From NCBI GenBank assembly GCA_937891875.1, contig CALATR010001094.1:1-5544 (forward strand): DNA of 5,544 bases, read 5' to 3'. The notes beneath the pieces are model-generated. The model was given only the letters and a program-made list of their open reading frames with translations, had not been told where the DNA came from and did no database searches. Origin of the DNA: an uncultured Pseudomonadota bacterium. Lineage in GTDB: Bacteria > Myxococcota_A > UBA796 > GCA-2862545. Position numbers and translations under genes: made by a program. Positions 1 to 5,544 of the stretch are shown piece by piece; position 1 is the stretch's first letter, and the number at the start of each line of letters is the position of its first letter.

Positions 1-456
1 CCCCCCGACGGGGTCGAGACCGAGCTCGACGAGTCCGGCGGCGGAGGCAGCGTGGTCGAGCAGCTCGCGGCCCACCGCGCCGATCCGGTGTGCGCCTCCT
101 GCCACGACCAGATCGACCCGGTCGGCCTGGCGCTGGAGCGCTTCGACGGCATCGGCGCGGCGCGCGAGACCTACGAGGACGGCACCGAGATCCCCGCCGG
201 CGGCTCGCTCGCCGGTGTGGGCGCGTTCGACGACGTGGCAGGATTGACCGGCATCCTCGCGCACCAGACCCGGGCGGAGCGCTGCTTCGTGCAGAAGTCG
301 TTCACCTACGCCCTGGGCCGCGGCACGACCGCCGAGGACTGGCCCTTCCTGGCGGACATCGAGTCGCGGTTCGCCGCGGGTGAGCACCGCTTCGAGGAGC
401 TCGCCGTGGCCATCGCCCTGTCCGAGCCCTTCCGCACCCACCGGGGAGGGGAGTGA
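1..456 (+). CDS. DUF1592/DUF1588/DUF1585 domain protein, C-terminal part (5' end outside window)
   Basis: The frame is open from the first base to the TGA at 454-456, giving the last 151 residues of a longer protein. Visible residues 25-50 read HRADPVCASCH followed by a DQIDPVGLALERFDGIG-like stretch. This is the DUF1588 signature, with a CxxCH c-type haem motif at residues 31-35. The following YALGR (in SFTYALGRG) and the terminal ALSEPFR are typical of DUF1585, which ends this family. Complete members usually also carry DUF1587, DUF1592 and DUF1595 segments and often an N-terminal cytochrome domain; those parts lie upstream and cannot be seen. Members are predicted exported proteins common in Myxococcota and Planctomycetota, with no established reaction. 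The gene is translationally coupled to the DUF1552 gene by a TGATG overlap, a recurrent pairing for these families. Family assignment is firm; haem attachment is inferred from the motif; substrate and role are unknown. Confidence 0.88.
   Translation, partial: PPDGVETELDESGGGGSVVEQLAAHRADPVCASCHDQIDPVGLALERFDGIGAARETYEDGTEIPAGGSLAGVGAFDDVAGLTGILAHQTRAERCFVQKSFTYALGRGTTAEDWPFLADIESRFAAGEHRFEELAVAIALSEPFRTHRGGE
443..451 (+). promoter_or_regulatory. Ribosome binding site of the DUF1552 gene
   Basis: A purine run GGGGAGGGG lies inside the last codons of the upstream gene. Its GGAGG core (445-449) is 6 bases from the ATG at 456 but only 3 from the in-frame GTG at 453. This favours the ATG start and the TGATG stop/start overlap, so translation is probably coupled to the upstream gene. 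Confidence 0.65.
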
Positions 457-1745
457 TGCCGTTCTCTCGACGCCTCTTCCTGCGCGGCGCGGCCGGCACC
501 CTGCTGGCCCTGCCCTTCCTCGAGTCCCTCGCTCCCCAGCGCGCCGCCGCCGACGGCACCTCCCCGAAGCGGCTGCTGTGGTGGTACACGCCCAACGGCC
601 ACAACATGGCCGACTGGATCCCGGCCACCACCGGCGACGACTACGTGCCGAGCCCGATCATCGAGCCGCTCTCCGCCTGGCGCGAGCACATGACGGTGGT
701 GAGCGGCCTGCGCAACCACGGCTGCATCGACGGCGCGAAGGGGCACGCGGGCAGCGCCGGAGCCTTCCTGACCTGCGCGGCGATGGACGAGACGCGCACC
801 TGGAACGGCGTGAGCATCGACCAGATCGCCGCGGCGGCCATCGGCTCGCAGACCCCGTTCCCCAGCCTGGAGATCGGCCTCGAAGCGGGATCCTCGGGCA
901 ACTGCAGCAGCGCGACCTGCGGCTACGGCAGCAACATCAGCTGGTCCGGTCCGGAGACCCCGCGGCCCAAGATCGTCGATCCGACGGCCCTCTTCCAGCG
1001 GCTGTTCGGCACCGCCGGGGCGACCCCTCCCGAGGAGCTGGAGCGCCGCCGGGTCCTGCGCCTGTCGATCCTCGACGACGTGAAGGGCGACATCGCCGAC
1101 CTCGATCGCCGCCTGCCGGTCCGCGATCAGCTCAAGCTCGACGAGTACACGACCGCCGTGCGCGAGCTGGAGCTGCGCATCGACGCGCTGGACGGCGTCA
1201 CCTGCGAGCCCGGCGAGCCCCCCGCCGACGCCACGGACGTGCCCACCCGCCTCGAGCTGATGGCGGACCTGATGGTCAAGGCGATGGAGTGCGACCTCAC
1301 CCGAGTGTGTACGTTCATGCTGGGGAATGCGGCGAGTAACCAGCCGTATGACTGGCTCGGCATGCCGGAGTGGCACCACGCGCTCTCCCACCACGGCCAG
1401 GACCCCGAGACGCTCGCGAAGCTGACCCGGATCGGGCGCTGGCAGAACGAGGTGTTCGCGCGCTTCCTGCAGCGCCTGGCCGACACGACCGACCCCGAGG
1501 GCGGCACCCTGCTCGACTCGACGGTGATCCTGATGGGCAGCGGCATGTCCGACGGCCACTACCACCGCAACGACGACCTCCCCCTGCTGCTCTTCGGCGG
1601 GGGTGGGGTGTTCCGTCATGGCCACCACCTGCGCTCGGTCGACGCGCCGCTGGCGGACCTGCACCTGGCCATGCTGGCCGCCGTGGGCGTGGAGCAGGAC
1701 CGGCTGGGCGTCGCCGGCACCGGGCCGCTGGCGGGGCTCACGTGA
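456..1745 (+). CDS. DUF1552 domain-containing protein, Tat-exported
   Basis: The product is 429 residues, about the normal length for the family. Its N-terminus has a twin-arginine signal: SRRLFLRG at residues 4-11, then a hydrophobic stretch to about residue 25 and AAADG near 31-34 as a possible cleavage region. The DUF1552 pattern follows: YTPNGHN (44-50), VVSGLRNHG (81-89), SIDQIAAAAIG (120-130), PSLEIGLE (136-143), ISWSGPETPRPKIVDP (161-176) with LFQRLFG (179-185), and a charged helical segment with coiled-coil character (about 193-245) containing LDEYTTAVRELELRI. Histidine-rich clusters at 307-313 (HHALSHH) and 366-370 (DGHYH) could bind metal. The family resembles DUF1501 and alkaline-phosphatase/sulfatase-like proteins, but no reaction is established. 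Seven cysteines, including C150 and C155, are compatible with disulfides outside the cytoplasm. An in-frame GTG at 453 is a less likely start. The gene is coupled to both neighbours; a joint role with the haem proteins is inference. Confidence 0.9.
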   Translation: MPFSRRLFLRGAAGTLLALPFLESLAPQRAAADGTSPKRLLWWYTPNGHNMADWIPATTGDDYVPSPIIEPLSAWREHMTVVSGLRNHGCIDGAKGHAGSAGAFLTCAAMDETRTWNGVSIDQIAAAAIGSQTPFPSLEIGLEAGSSGNCSSATCGYGSNISWSGPETPRPKIVDPTALFQRLFGTAGATPPEELERRRVLRLSILDDVKGDIADLDRRLPVRDQLKLDEYTTAVRELELRIDALDGVTCEPGEPPADATDVPTRLELMADLMVKAMECDLTRVCTFMLGNAASNQPYDWLGMPEWHHALSHHGQDPETLAKLTRIGRWQNEVFARFLQRLADTTDPEGGTLLDSTVILMGSGMSDGHYHRNDDLPLLLFGGGGVFRHGHHLRSVDAPLADLHLAMLAAVGVEQDRLGVAGTGPLAGLT

Positions 1746-2140
1746 GGCGGATGTTCCTGCTGGTCGTGCTCCTGGGCGCGTGCGAAACCCCAGCGCCGGG
1801 CGACCCTGCCGAGCCCGACGATCTCGCGCAGCTCACGCCGTACCAGCGCGACCTCGAGCCCAAGCTGCGGGCCTGCGTCGCCTGCCACCAGGGCAGCGAG
1901 CCCCAGGGCGGACTCGATCTCACCGACCTGCGCGCCGCGACCGTCGACCAGCCGTCGGGCCAGGGGGAGCTGCCGCTGATCACCCCGGGCAATCACCGCC
2001 AGAGCTACCTGTGGCACAAGGTCAACGGCAGCCAGGGGATCGCCGGCGGGCTCGGCGCGCGCATGCCGGTCGGGGTCGAGTGGAGCGAGGACGACGTGGA
2101 CCTGCTGGCGCGGTGGATCGACCTCGGGCTGCCCGAGTAG
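1742..2140 (+). CDS. Small c-type cytochrome lipoprotein (PSCyt1-like)
   Basis: This 132-residue product starts at GTG 1742, which overlaps the DUF1552 stop as GTGA; GGCGGGG at 1730-1736 is a possible ribosome binding site. ATG 1751 is the alternative, giving 129 residues. The N-terminus MRRMFLLVVLLGAC is a lipoprotein signal with lipobox LGAC and acylated Cys14. A short acidic and proline-rich linker follows. The cytochrome domain shows CVACH (45-49) as the haem attachment site, GGLDLTDLRA (56-65), ITPGNHRQSYLWHKV (80-94), RMPVG (107-111), where Met108 is the likely distal iron ligand, and LLARWIDLGLPE at the end. This is the layout of planctomycete-type cytochrome c domains, which are often the N-terminal module of DUF1592-like proteins and here form a separate protein. 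It probably carries electrons for, or senses, the two upstream products at the membrane; that is inferred from the operon. The partner and redox role are unknown. Confidence 0.85.
   Translation: MRRMFLLVVLLGACETPAPGDPAEPDDLAQLTPYQRDLEPKLRACVACHQGSEPQGGLDLTDLRAATVDQPSGQGELPLITPGNHRQSYLWHKVNGSQGIAGGLGARMPVGVEWSEDDVDLLARWIDLGLPE
2123..2137. other. Perfect short inverted repeat at the end of the cytochrome gene
   Basis: CTCGGG and CCCGAG form a 6-bp GC-rich stem around a 3-base loop, ending just before the TAG at 2138-2140. It sits at the junction of two convergent genes whose stops are 4 bases apart, so it could help end transcription from either side. No T-tract follows on either strand, and the bases also encode the usual LGLPE ending of the cytochrome domain. 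It may therefore be a coincidence of coding sequence. Confidence 0.25.
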
Positions 2141-2144
2141 CGAT

Positions 2145-4640
2145 CTACGGCTCCGGCTCCGGGATGGTCCCCGACTGCAGGGCGCGCGCCGGCTTCGTCG
2201 GGGGTGGGACCTCGGGGAAGCTCTCGGTCGGGCGCGCGCCGACGGCCTTGGCGGCCCGGCTGCGGCCGATCGCGATGTGCTGGCCCTCGTAGGGGATGAG
2301 CACGACCTCTGGCGGAGGCAGGCGGCGCTCGCCACTGGGCTCGGGCAGGGCGTCGGCGATGGTCATCCAGGCGGGCAGGGCGGCGCGACCGCCGGTCTCG
2401 GACGGGCCCAGGGTGTGGGTGCCGTCGGTGCCGATCCACACGGCGATGACGTAGCGGGGGGTGAAGCCGACGAACCAGGCGTCCATGAAGCCGTTGGTGG
2501 TGCCGGTCTTGCCCGCCCGGTCGAGGTCGGGGCGGTAGGCGCGGCGAGCGGTCCCGCCGCGGACGACCTCGCGCATCATGTCGGAGATCTCGTAGGCGAC
2601 CCCGGGATCCATGGCCGGTCGGCCGGGTCCACCGGGCAGGCGCACCTGGTGTCCCTCGCGGGTGAAGGTGTCGCCGGCCTCGGCGATGAAGTTGCCCTCG
2701 GCGTCGTGCAGGGCACGGATCCACACCGGGTCGACCGCGGTGCCGCCCCGGGCGATCGTGGCGTATCCAAGCGCCTGATCGAGCGGTGTCACCTCGCTCG
2801 CGCCGAGCGCCATGGTCAGGTCGGCGCGCAGCGGAGTGCGCACGCCGGCGCGGGCGGCGGTGCCGGCGATGGTCGGGGCACCGACGTCCAGGGCGAGGCG
2901 GACCGCGACCGTGTTCAGGCTGCGGGCGAGGGCGCCGCGCAGGGTGATGGGGCCGGCGAAGCCGCCGCCGTAGTTCTTGGGCTGCCACGTCTTGCCGTTG
3001 CCGGCGGGCAGGGAGATGGGCCCGTCCACGACGATGTCGAGCTGGGTGCGGCCCGCGGCGAGCGCGGTCGCGTACACATACGGCTTGAAGCTGCTGCCCG
3101 GCTGGCGGCGGGCCTGGGTCGCGCGCACGAAGCCCTCGAGGCCGACCTCGTACCCACCGACCACCGCGACGATCTCGCCGGTGCGGTGGTCGAGCACCAC
3201 CGCCGCACCCTCGGCCCAGGGGCGGTCGGCCAGCCGGACGGTGCCATCCTCGGCGATGCAGACGTCGACGACGTCGCCGGCCCGGACCTTGCGCCCCACG
3301 CTCACCGGCAGCTTGTCCGGATCCGGGTCGCGCACCAGCTTCTGGGCGTCCTCGGCAGCCAGGGCGAGGGTGTGGGGTCCGGCGCGCAGCTCCTTCACCC
3401 CCCTGGGTCCGGCGACCGCCTCCAGGCAGTCTCCGGGGGCGGGGGCGCTGACCGAGCCGTCGGCACCCCGGGCGAGGCCAGGCGCTGCGGCCAGGAAGGT
3501 CTTCGCCGCCTCGGGCTCCAGGTGGCGCAGGGGCACCCGCGGTCCCTGCCGTCCCAGGTGGGCCTCGACCGCGGCCCGGATCGCTCCGACCGCGACCTCC
3601 TGCACCTCGGGATCGAGCGCGGCGGTGACCTTGAGGCCGGCGTCGGCGAAGGCGCCGGCGTCGCCGAGCAGGCGGCGCAGCTCCCGGCGGACCTCGGTGC
3701 GGTAGGCGGCGTCGAGGCGATCCTCGGGGGGCGCGACCCGGGACAGGCGCACGGGATCATCGACGTACGCGGCCAGATCTTCGGGGGCCAGGTAGCCCTC
3801 CTCGACCATGGCCCGCAGCACGAGGCGACGGCGCTCCCGGGCGATGTCCGGGTTTCGACGCGGAGAGTAGCGGGAGGGGGCCGGGGGCAGGCCGGCGAGC
3901 AGGGCCGCCTGGCCGGGGTCGAGGTCGCGGGCGGAGATGCCGAAGTAGTCGCGCGACGCGGCCTCGACGCCGTAGTTGCCCGAGCCCAGGGCGACGTAGT
4001 TCAGGTACAGCTCGAGCACCCGCTCCTTGCCCAGCTCCTGGTCGAGGCGCCAGGCGAGCACGGCCTCCTTGAGCTTGCGCTCGTAGCTGCGCTCGCTGCC
4101 GACGATGAGGTTCTTGACCAGCTGCTGGGTGAGGGTCGAGCCGCCCTGGCTGACGTCGCCGGTGACGAAGTTGGCGTAGGCCGCGCGCAGCACGCCGGTG
4201 AAGTCGACGCCCGGGTGCTTCCAGAAGCGGCGATCCTCTGCGGCGACGAAGGCCTCGGGCACGTGGGGAGGCAGCTCGGACAGCGGCACCCAGACGCGCC
4301 GCTCCAGGTAGAAGGTGTCGATGAGCCGCCCGCTCGGATCCTCGACGGTGACCGTGGCCTGGGGGCGGTAGGTCTGGTACGCGGACAGATCCTGGGGCAA
4401 GCTGTCGAGGATGGTCCACTTGAGCCACAGGTATCCCGCACCCGCGGTCGCCCCGACCAGCACGAGCAGAAGGGCGGTTGCAACGAGGAAGAACCGGATC
4501 AGCCCGCGCAGCCACCGGCGGCGGGGGGTGCTGGTCGCCGGACTCTCGGTCGCGCTGTCGATGCTCGCCTCCTGTGCGCCGGACGCCGGTCCCACCGACG
4601 ACCCGGGCCTGCCTGCGCGGCTTCGGACGGAGTCGGCCAT
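2145..4640 (-). CDS. mrcA: Class A penicillin-binding protein, PBP1A type (GT51 glycosyltransferase and transpeptidase)
   Basis: This bifunctional peptidoglycan synthase polymerises lipid II into glycan strands and cross-links stem peptides on the outer face of the inner membrane. From ATG 4640 it has 831 residues. A Ser/Ala-rich cytoplasmic tail (1-39) and RRRWLRGLIR (40-49) precede a single membrane anchor (about 50-74). GT51 motifs: EDRRFWKHPGVD with catalytic Glu135, GGSTLTQQLVKN (166-177), RKLKE with Glu192, VLELYLN (208-214), and a YFG/PSRYSP region (232-260). An OB/docking-type segment spans about 310-475. Transpeptidase motifs: SSFK with nucleophile Ser516, SLN at 574-576, KTGTT at 711-715. 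The tail (764-831) is proline-rich. All catalytic residues are present, and the length is normal for PBP1A. Start choice: ATG 4640 has an extended Shine-Dalgarno match upstream; GTG 4595 (816 residues) is the other candidate. The frame stays open to 4967, but that extension is the antisense of the neighbouring lipoprotein gene. The symbol reflects family type, not proven orthology. Confidence 0.93.
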   Translation of the reverse strand: MADSVRSRAGRPGSSVGPASGAQEASIDSATESPATSTPRRRWLRGLIRFFLVATALLLVLVGATAGAGYLWLKWTILDSLPQDLSAYQTYRPQATVTVEDPSGRLIDTFYLERRVWVPLSELPPHVPEAFVAAEDRRFWKHPGVDFTGVLRAAYANFVTGDVSQGGSTLTQQLVKNLIVGSERSYERKLKEAVLAWRLDQELGKERVLELYLNYVALGSGNYGVEAASRDYFGISARDLDPGQAALLAGLPPAPSRYSPRRNPDIARERRRLVLRAMVEEGYLAPEDLAAYVDDPVRLSRVAPPEDRLDAAYRTEVRRELRRLLGDAGAFADAGLKVTAALDPEVQEVAVGAIRAAVEAHLGRQGPRVPLRHLEPEAAKTFLAAAPGLARGADGSVSAPAPGDCLEAVAGPRGVKELRAGPHTLALAAEDAQKLVRDPDPDKLPVSVGRKVRAGDVVDVCIAEDGTVRLADRPWAEGAAVVLDHRTGEIVAVVGGYEVGLEGFVRATQARRQPGSSFKPYVYATALAAGRTQLDIVVDGPISLPAGNGKTWQPKNYGGGFAGPITLRGALARSLNTVAVRLALDVGAPTIAGTAARAGVRTPLRADLTMALGASEVTPLDQALGYATIARGGTAVDPVWIRALHDAEGNFIAEAGDTFTREGHQVRLPGGPGRPAMDPGVAYEISDMMREVVRGGTARRAYRPDLDRAGKTGTTNGFMDAWFVGFTPRYVIAVWIGTDGTHTLGPSETGGRAALPAWMTIADALPEPSGERRLPPPEVVLIPYEGQHIAIGRSRAAKAVGARPTESFPEVPPPTKPARALQSGTIPEPEP

Positions 4641-5544
4641 CGCGGTGCGGATCACCCCCCACCCGGCGGCTGGCGACAGTCGTACCACGGACGCCACCGG
4701 CCTGGCGACGGTCGGGCTGGAGCTTGCGCTGGCCGACCTGCCGGGCGTGGTGCCCATCGTCGATGGTGCGCCAGAGAGCCCGATCGTCGACGATGCCCTG
4801 CGGGTGGTCACGGCCACCTGGGCGCTCGATCTGCAGGTCGCGGTCTCGGGGGAGGAGCTGCTGCTGGACGCGAGCCTGTGCGATCCCGACGGCGGCTGCA
4901 CGCCGATCGACGCGACGGCGCGGCTGGTCGAGCCCGGCCCCGGGTTGGGGCGGGTGATGCACGGCATCGAGCAGCAGCTGGGGCGCTTTGCCTCGGCCGA
5001 TGCGGCGAGCGCGCGGATCGCCCCCGAGAGTGCCGACGACTACGCCGTGCGCCTCGAGGGGCGGGCGGCTTCTGTGCGCTACGGCCTGCTGCCCCCGCCG
5101 AAGGCCGCGTGGGACAAGCGCACCGATCCGGTCATGCGCGCGGTGCTCGTCGACCCGACCATCCCCGGCTCGGGCTACACCGCGGCCGCGATGGCGCTGG
5201 CCCTGGACGAGCCCGGTCGCGTGGCCGCCTTCCTGAGCCGCCCGCGCACGGCCCGCCCGTCCTCCCCCTGGCTGCGGGCGGTCGACGCCGCGGCGCTCAC
5301 CGCGCTCGACGATCGCGTCGCCGCCGAGCTCGCCTGGCTGGACCTGGTCGAGACCTGGCCGAACGATCCGCGCTTCCTCATCCCTGCGGCACGTCAGGCG
5401 TTGATCGCCGATCATCCCGGCCTGACCGAGCGCCTGCTGGTGCGGGTGCCCGAGGCGGCCGCCACCGATCCCGAGGTGGCGCGGCTCCGCGCCGAGGCGG
5501 CTGCCGGCGGGAACCTGGAGATCCTCGACGCGCGCCTCGCCGAG
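4528..5544 (+). CDS. Hypothetical lipoprotein with TolB-N-like and TPR-like regions (3' end outside window)
   Basis: The frame is open from GTG 4528 to the window edge (339 residues seen). The N-terminus MLVAGLSVALSMLASC is a hydrophobic signal ending in lipobox LASC, with acylated Cys16 and CAPDAG after it. It lacks an N-terminal positive charge; ATG 4561 would delete most of the signal. Residues 36-155 resemble a TolB-N/LpoB/FlgO-type alpha/beta domain: AVRITPHP strand, LELALADLPGVVPIVDG, then ALDLQVAVSGEELLLDASLCD and a helix GRVMHGIEQQLGRF. C118 and C124 could form a disulfide. Residues about 200-330 are helical with TPR-like phrasing (AVLVDPTIPGSGYTAAAMAL; WPNDPRFLIPAARQAL). Domain calls are by pattern only and modest. 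The gene is divergent from the PBP gene and overlaps its 5' end on the other strand. A role as PBP activator like LpoA/LpoB/LpoP is a hypothesis. Strong G/C at third positions and lack of stops over 1 kb support coding. Confidence 0.72.
   Translation, partial: MLVAGLSVALSMLASCAPDAGPTDDPGLPARLRTESAIAVRITPHPAAGDSRTTDATGLATVGLELALADLPGVVPIVDGAPESPIVDDALRVVTATWALDLQVAVSGEELLLDASLCDPDGGCTPIDATARLVEPGPGLGRVMHGIEQQLGRFASADAASARIAPESADDYAVRLEGRAASVRYGLLPPPKAAWDKRTDPVMRAVLVDPTIPGSGYTAAAMALALDEPGRVAAFLSRPRTARPSSPWLRAVDAAALTALDDRVAAELAWLDLVETWPNDPRFLIPAARQALIADHPGLTERLLVRVPEAAATDPEVARLRAEAAAGGNLEILDARLAE
4650..4660 (-). promoter_or_regulatory. Possible extended Shine-Dalgarno site of the PBP gene
   Basis: Read on the minus strand these bases are GGGGGGTGATC. 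They match 9 of 11 positions of AGGAGGTGATC, the complement of the conserved 16S rRNA 3' end. Nine bases separate the site from ATG 4640, slightly long but usable. This supports the 4640 start over GTG 4595, which lacks a similar site. The same bases encode RITPH in the opposing lipoprotein gene, so a chance match is possible. Confidence 0.4.

Noticed and set aside
380..1339. Plus-strand open frame of 319 codons overlapping the DUF1552 gene
   Set aside because: It is a shifted frame with Arg/Pro-rich composition and no family features; DUF1552 motifs occupy the other frame throughout.
306..1664. Long minus-strand open frame (452 codons) opposite the DUF1552 gene
   Set aside because: Its translation is Arg/Gly/Ala/Val-rich without recognisable domains, while the plus strand encodes a clear DUF1552 protein. 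Long antisense frames are expected in GC-rich DNA.
2005..2988. Minus-strand open frame of 327 codons within the PBP 3' half
   Set aside because: It is an out-of-frame shadow of the transpeptidase domain, dominated by Arg, Pro and His.
4478..4507. TTGCAA at 4478-4483 as a -35 box for the lipoprotein gene
   Set aside because: No -10-like sequence occurs about 17 bases downstream, and the bases encode the PBP membrane anchor.
4478..4957. Plus-strand open frame of 159 codons at the divergent junction
   Set aside because: It is very Arg/Ser-rich and lacks domains. The frame one step away carries the lipobox and stays open to the window edge.
4641..4967. N-terminal extension of the PBP frame by 109 codons
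   Set aside because: The added residues are Ser/Thr/Ala-rich low complexity with no domain and are antisense to the lipoprotein coding region. ATG 4640 has a better ribosome binding site and gives a normal PBP1A length.
3757..5415. Minus-strand open frame of 552 codons spanning the PBP 5' half and the lipoprotein
   Set aside because: It is a shifted frame of the PBP gene (Arg/Pro/Ala-rich composition) continuing as antisense of the lipoprotein gene. The PBP motifs are all in another frame.

Overview
The window is a GC-rich piece of bacterial chromosome with dense coding and a strong preference for G or C at third codon positions. A DUF1592-type protein, a DUF1552 protein and a small c-type cytochrome lipoprotein form one operon. 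Two genes encode lipoproteins, and another carries a Tat-type signal peptide, so the envelope is probably diderm. This combination is typical of Myxococcota and related former Deltaproteobacteria; Planctomycetota are a weaker alternative. The assignment rests on family content only. No rRNA or other phylogenetic marker is present.

Left part (1-2140, + strand): three tightly coupled genes. The 3' end of a DUF1592/DUF1588/DUF1585 protein (1-456) carries a CxxCH haem-binding motif. It overlaps the start of a DUF1552 protein with a twin-arginine signal (456-1745) through TGATG. That gene overlaps a 132-residue lipoprotein cytochrome c (1742-2140) through GTGA. All three products appear to be exported, and two have CxxCH motifs. 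This suggests an envelope redox or hydrolytic system of unknown substrate, in which the DUF1552 protein works with haem proteins.

Middle part (2145-4640, - strand): a complete class A penicillin-binding protein of the PBP1A type, with a GT51 glycosyltransferase domain and a transpeptidase domain. All catalytic motifs are intact. It is convergent with the cytochrome gene, with only 4 bases between the two stop codons.

Right part (4528-5544, + strand): the 5' portion of a divergent gene that is open to the window edge and encodes a lipoprotein. After the lipobox it looks like a TolB-N-type alpha/beta domain followed by TPR-like helices. Its 5' end overlaps the 5' end of the PBP gene by about 113 bases on the opposite strand. 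The PBP activators LpoB (TolB-N-like fold) and LpoA/LpoP (TPR domains) are lipoproteins, so this product is a candidate PBP activator. That is the most interesting hypothesis in the window, and it is inference, not demonstration.

No tRNA, rRNA, CRISPR array, insertion sequence, riboswitch or convincing sigma-70 promoter was seen. No stretch over 300 bases lacks a gene.
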